The notes under the pieces were generated by a model. It made no database searches. It had not been told where the DNA came from and saw only the letters and a program-made list of their open reading frames with translations. Below, piece after piece: positions 61,703-64,000 of a DNA stretch of 64,000 bases. A program made the translations under genes and the position numbers. Within the stretch, counting starts at the first letter, position 1; every line of letters begins with the position of its first letter. This DNA comes from Paeniglutamicibacter sulfureus (lineage in GTDB: Bacteria > Actinomycetota > Actinomycetes > Actinomycetales > Micrococcaceae), in contig NZ_JAULBL010000002.1 in NCBI RefSeq assembly GCF_030512175.1, positions 1,734,149 to 1,798,148 of the forward strand, written 5' to 3'.

Positions 61703-62629
61703 TCAGAACTTCAAGTCGATGATCTTGCGCATCCACAGCCCGCCGACGGTCATGAGGACGACGGAGGCTCCCATCATGACCCAGCCCAGGGGCTGGGTGA
61801 ACAGCGGGGTCATGTAGCCGGGGCTGATGACCATGAGCATGGCAATGATGCCCACGGGCATGGCCATTAGGATGTAGGCCGAGAACTTGCCCTCGGCGGC
61901 AAGGGACGCGATCTGTCCCTTGATTTCACTGCGTTCGCGGATGGTTTCATTGACCTGGTCCAGCACCGCGGCCAGGTTTCCGCCGACCTCGCGGTTGATT
62001 TGTACGGCCTGGGCGATCCAGCGGAAGTCCTCGCTCTGCATCCGGGTGGCGGTGTCGTTCAGCGAGGCCAGCAGGTCCCTGCCCAGGCTGGTTTCCGAGA
62101 CGATGCGCCGCATCTCCTCGGACGTCGGGGCCGGGGACTCCAGGGCTGCCGCATCCATGGCGCGCAGGATGCTGTGCCCCGCACGCAGGCTGCCGGAGAG
62201 CAGTTGCAGGGTATCCACCAATTGCTCGCCGAATCCGTGGCGGCACTTGGCGGTGCGACGCTGCAGGTACAGGTGCCCTACCGCCGGGACCAGCAGGAAA
62301 AAGAGCACGCCTAGGCCGGGCCCGGCCAGCAGCATGCCCAGCACCATGGCGACGAGCGCGGCGGAGGCCATGAGCACCAGGAACTCGCTCTGGCGCAAAC
62401 GCAGCCCGGCGCTTTCCAGCGCCTCGCTGCTGAAGAACCGCAGCTTACGCCGGGCGAGCAGGGTTTCGAGGAATCCGGTGGTTCCGCCGGCAAGCCGGGA
62501 AAGCCCGGTGGTGGGCGAGACGTCCACGGGGGCGCGGCGATCCACGGCAACCCGTGCCGGCCGAAAGACGATACCCAGTGCCAGGCCCAGGGCCAGCAGC
62601 ACGAAGGCCAATCCAATCATGAGTTCCAT
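61703..62629 (-). CDS. tadB: Tad pilus assembly protein TadB (T2SS F family)
   Basis: The second platform protein. 308 residues: an N-terminal TM (LMIGLAFVLLALGLALGIVF), two further TMs near 105-145, the T2SSF core (FGEQLVDTLQLLSGSLRAGH, ILRAMDAAALESPAPTSEEM, WIAQAVQINREVGGNLAAVL) and C-terminal TM pairs. Between tadA and tadC. Confidence 0.9.
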   Translation of the reverse strand: MELMIGLAFVLLALGLALGIVFRPARVAVDRRAPVDVSPTTGLSRLAGGTTGFLETLLARRKLRFFSSEALESAGLRLRQSEFLVLMASAALVAMVLGMLLAGPGLGVLFFLLVPAVGHLYLQRRTAKCRHGFGEQLVDTLQLLSGSLRAGHSILRAMDAAALESPAPTSEEMRRIVSETSLGRDLLASLNDTATRMQSEDFRWIAQAVQINREVGGNLAAVLDQVNETIRERSEIKGQIASLAAEGKFSAYILMAMPVGIIAMLMVISPGYMTPLFTQPLGWVMMGASVVLMTVGGLWMRKIIDLKF

Positions 62630-62638
62630 CTCGCCCTC

Positions 62639-64000
62639 CTAGGCGTTGGCGACGGCGTGTTGCCGGCCGGCAAAGACGGCGGGCGAAACCTGGATGCCCA
62701 TGTCCTGGAACCTGTCCATGAACGTGGGCCGGATGCCGGTGGGGATCGGCGTGCCGCGGAAGCGCCCGTCATCGTCAACGCCGGCGGCGAAGTCGAACAC
62801 GAAGGCATCCTGCAGGGTGACGATCTCTCCCTCCATGCCCTGGACCTCGGTCACGTGCGTGATGCGCCGCGTGCCGTCGCGCAGCCGGGAGATCTGGATG
62901 ATCAGGTGCACGGCGGAGGCGATCTGTTCGCGGATGGCGCGCAGCGGAAGGTCCATGCCTGCCATCAGGACCAGGGTTTCCAGTCGGGCGATGGCGTCGC
63001 GGGGCGAGTTCGAGTGCACCGTGGAGAGCGAGCCGTCGTGGCCGGTGTTCATGGCCTGGAGCATGTCCAGGGATTCGCCGCCGCGGACCTCGCCCACCAC
63101 GATCCGGTCCGGGCGCATGCGCAGGGAGTTGCGCAGCAGTTCGCGGATGGTCACTTCGCCTTTTCCTTCCGTGTTGGGCGGGCGGCTTTCCAGGCGCACC
63201 ACGTGGTCCTGCTGGATCTGGAGTTCGACGGCATCCTCGATGGTGACAATGCGATCGGTGTCTGGCAGGAAGGAGGACAGCACGTTGAGCAGCGTGGTCT
63301 TGCCCGTGCCGGTGCCTCCGGAGACGATGATGTTCAGTTTCGCCTTGACGCAGGCATTGAGCAGTTCCGCCATCGCCGGGGTCAGCGTCCCGAAGCGGAT
63401 CAGGTCCTGCACCGTCAGCGGGATCTTGCTGAACTTTCGGATGGTCAGGGAGGAACCGCCCACCGCCAGCGGCGGAATGATCGCGTTGACGCGCGACCCG
63501 TCCTCCAGGCGGGCATCGACCAGCGGGGAGGACTCGTCGATGCGGCGGCCCACCTTGGCCACGATGCGCTCGATCACCTTGCGCAGGTGCTCCTCTGAGC
63601 TGAAGCGCGAGTCGCTGAGGACCAGCTTGCCCTTGCGCTCCACGTAGATCCTGTCCATGCGGTTGACCATGATCTCGGTGACGTCCTCGTCCTCCAGGTA
63701 CTGCTGCAGCGGACCGTAGCCCAGCACGTCGTTGGCCACGTCGTTGATCAGGCGTGAGCGTTCGGCGGGGGAGAGCGGGACCTTCTCGGCGTCGATGACC
63801 TGGACCAGTTCCTCGCGGGCGCTGGCGCGCAGGTCCTCCTCGGTCAGGGTGGAATCGTTGAAGCGGCTTCCCATGCGTTCGAACAGTGCCTTGGCGGCAC
63901 GCTGCTTCAGTCCTGCATAGGCATCCACCGGGTGGGAGATCGAGGCCTTCGCGCTCGCCGAACCCGCGGCCGGTGCCTGCACGGCCGGCTTGTAGATGTC
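62639..64000 (-). CDS. tadA: Tad pilus assembly ATPase TadA/CpaF (N-terminus beyond window)
   Basis: A secretion ATPase powering Flp pilus assembly. The frame is open to the right edge (454 codons seen); the true start is probably outside, though GTG 63982 is in frame. Seen: LQQYLEDEDVTEIMVNRMDR, INAIIPPLAVGGSSLTIRKF, Walker A IVSGGTGTGKTTLLNVLS, the Asp box TIEDAVELQI, Walker B MRPDRIVVGEVRGGESLDML and the His box STVHSNSPRDAIARLE. First visible gene of tadA-tadB-tadC. Confidence 0.94.
   Translation of the reverse strand, partial: DIYKPAVQAPAAGSASAKASISHPVDAYAGLKQRAAKALFERMGSRFNDSTLTEEDLRASAREELVQVIDAEKVPLSPAERSRLINDVANDVLGYGPLQQYLEDEDVTEIMVNRMDRIYVERKGKLVLSDSRFSSEEHLRKVIERIVAKVGRRIDESSPLVDARLEDGSRVNAIIPPLAVGGSSLTIRKFSKIPLTVQDLIRFGTLTPAMAELLNACVKAKLNIIVSGGTGTGKTTLLNVLSSFLPDTDRIVTIEDAVELQIQQDHVVRLESRPPNTEGKGEVTIRELLRNSLRMRPDRIVVGEVRGGESLDMLQAMNTGHDGSLSTVHSNSPRDAIARLETLVLMAGMDLPLRAIREQIASAVHLIIQISRLRDGTRRITHVTEVQGMEGEIVTLQDAFVFDFAAGVDDDGRFRGTPIPTGIRPTFMDRFQDMGIQVSPAVFAGRQHAVANA

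Noticed and set aside
1-64000. CRISPR arrays, tRNA/rRNA genes, insertion sequences and integrases
   Set aside because: No regularly spaced direct repeats, no cloverleaf or rRNA-like stretch and no transposase or integrase frame was noticed on either strand by eye.

Overview
The window is high-GC DNA (coding regions mostly well over 60% GC, strong GC3 bias, many GTG/TTG starts, overlapping ATGA junctions). The gene order glmM / nnr / acpS / glmS / coaA and alr-tsaE-tsaB-rimI-tsaD, plus a Gram-positive style flagellar cluster without P- or L-ring genes, points to a motile actinobacterium, most likely of the Micrococcaceae (Arthrobacter and relatives). This assignment is inferred from gene content and protein character; no database was searched.

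Region 1 (1-7.8 kb) is amino-sugar and probably sialic-acid acquisition. It holds a truncated family-5 ABC substrate-binding lipoprotein, a divergent FadR-type regulator, a GntR/UTRA regulator divergent from nagB, and a large secreted sialidase. A near-identical palindrome lies between the transporter and its regulator and again in the sialidase promoter, which suggests one regulon. The block is interrupted at 1.67-3.3 kb by an AT-richer gene of the sporadic TIGR04141/DUF6119 family.

Region 2 (7.9-25 kb) is housekeeping: glmM, UDP-glucose dehydrogenase, NAD(P)HX repair, acpS, glmS, coaA, mscL, alr, the tRNA-t6A genes (tsaE, tsaB, tsaD) with rimI, a GCS2-family ligase and a methyltransferase. 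About 1.1 kb of apparently decaying sequence follows, then an SGNH hydrolase.

Region 3 (27.4-58.4 kb) is a nearly complete flagellar cluster. A leftward operon flgN-flgK-flgL-fliW diverges from a sigma-28 gene. Rightward follow fliC, fliD, fliS, a small fliT-like gene, flgB-flgC-fliE-fliF-fliG-fliH-fliI-fliJ, an NlpC/P60 hydrolase, fliK-flgD-flgE, a cell-wall-binding-repeat protein, flbD-motA-motB, fliM-fliN-fliO-fliP-fliQ-fliR-flhB-flhA and an FlhF-like gene with no visible P-loop. Sigma-28-type promoters of the form TAAC-N15-GCCGATAG, or close to it, are visible before flgN, fliC, flgB, flbD and fliM. No che, fliL, csrA, flgF/flgG or flhG gene is visible.

Region 4 (58.5-64 kb) has two small hydrophilic proteins, an orphan OmpR-type response regulator, an Hpt-like protein that lacks the phospho-histidine, and tadC-tadB-tadA of a Tad/Flp pilus that runs off the right edge.

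The most novel item is a family of four tiny (39-46 aa) predicted single-pass membrane proteins sharing the core WQNIGL. They occur as two pairs on the minus strand, at 10.9-11.4 kb and 48.4-48.95 kb, in spacers that otherwise look gene-free.
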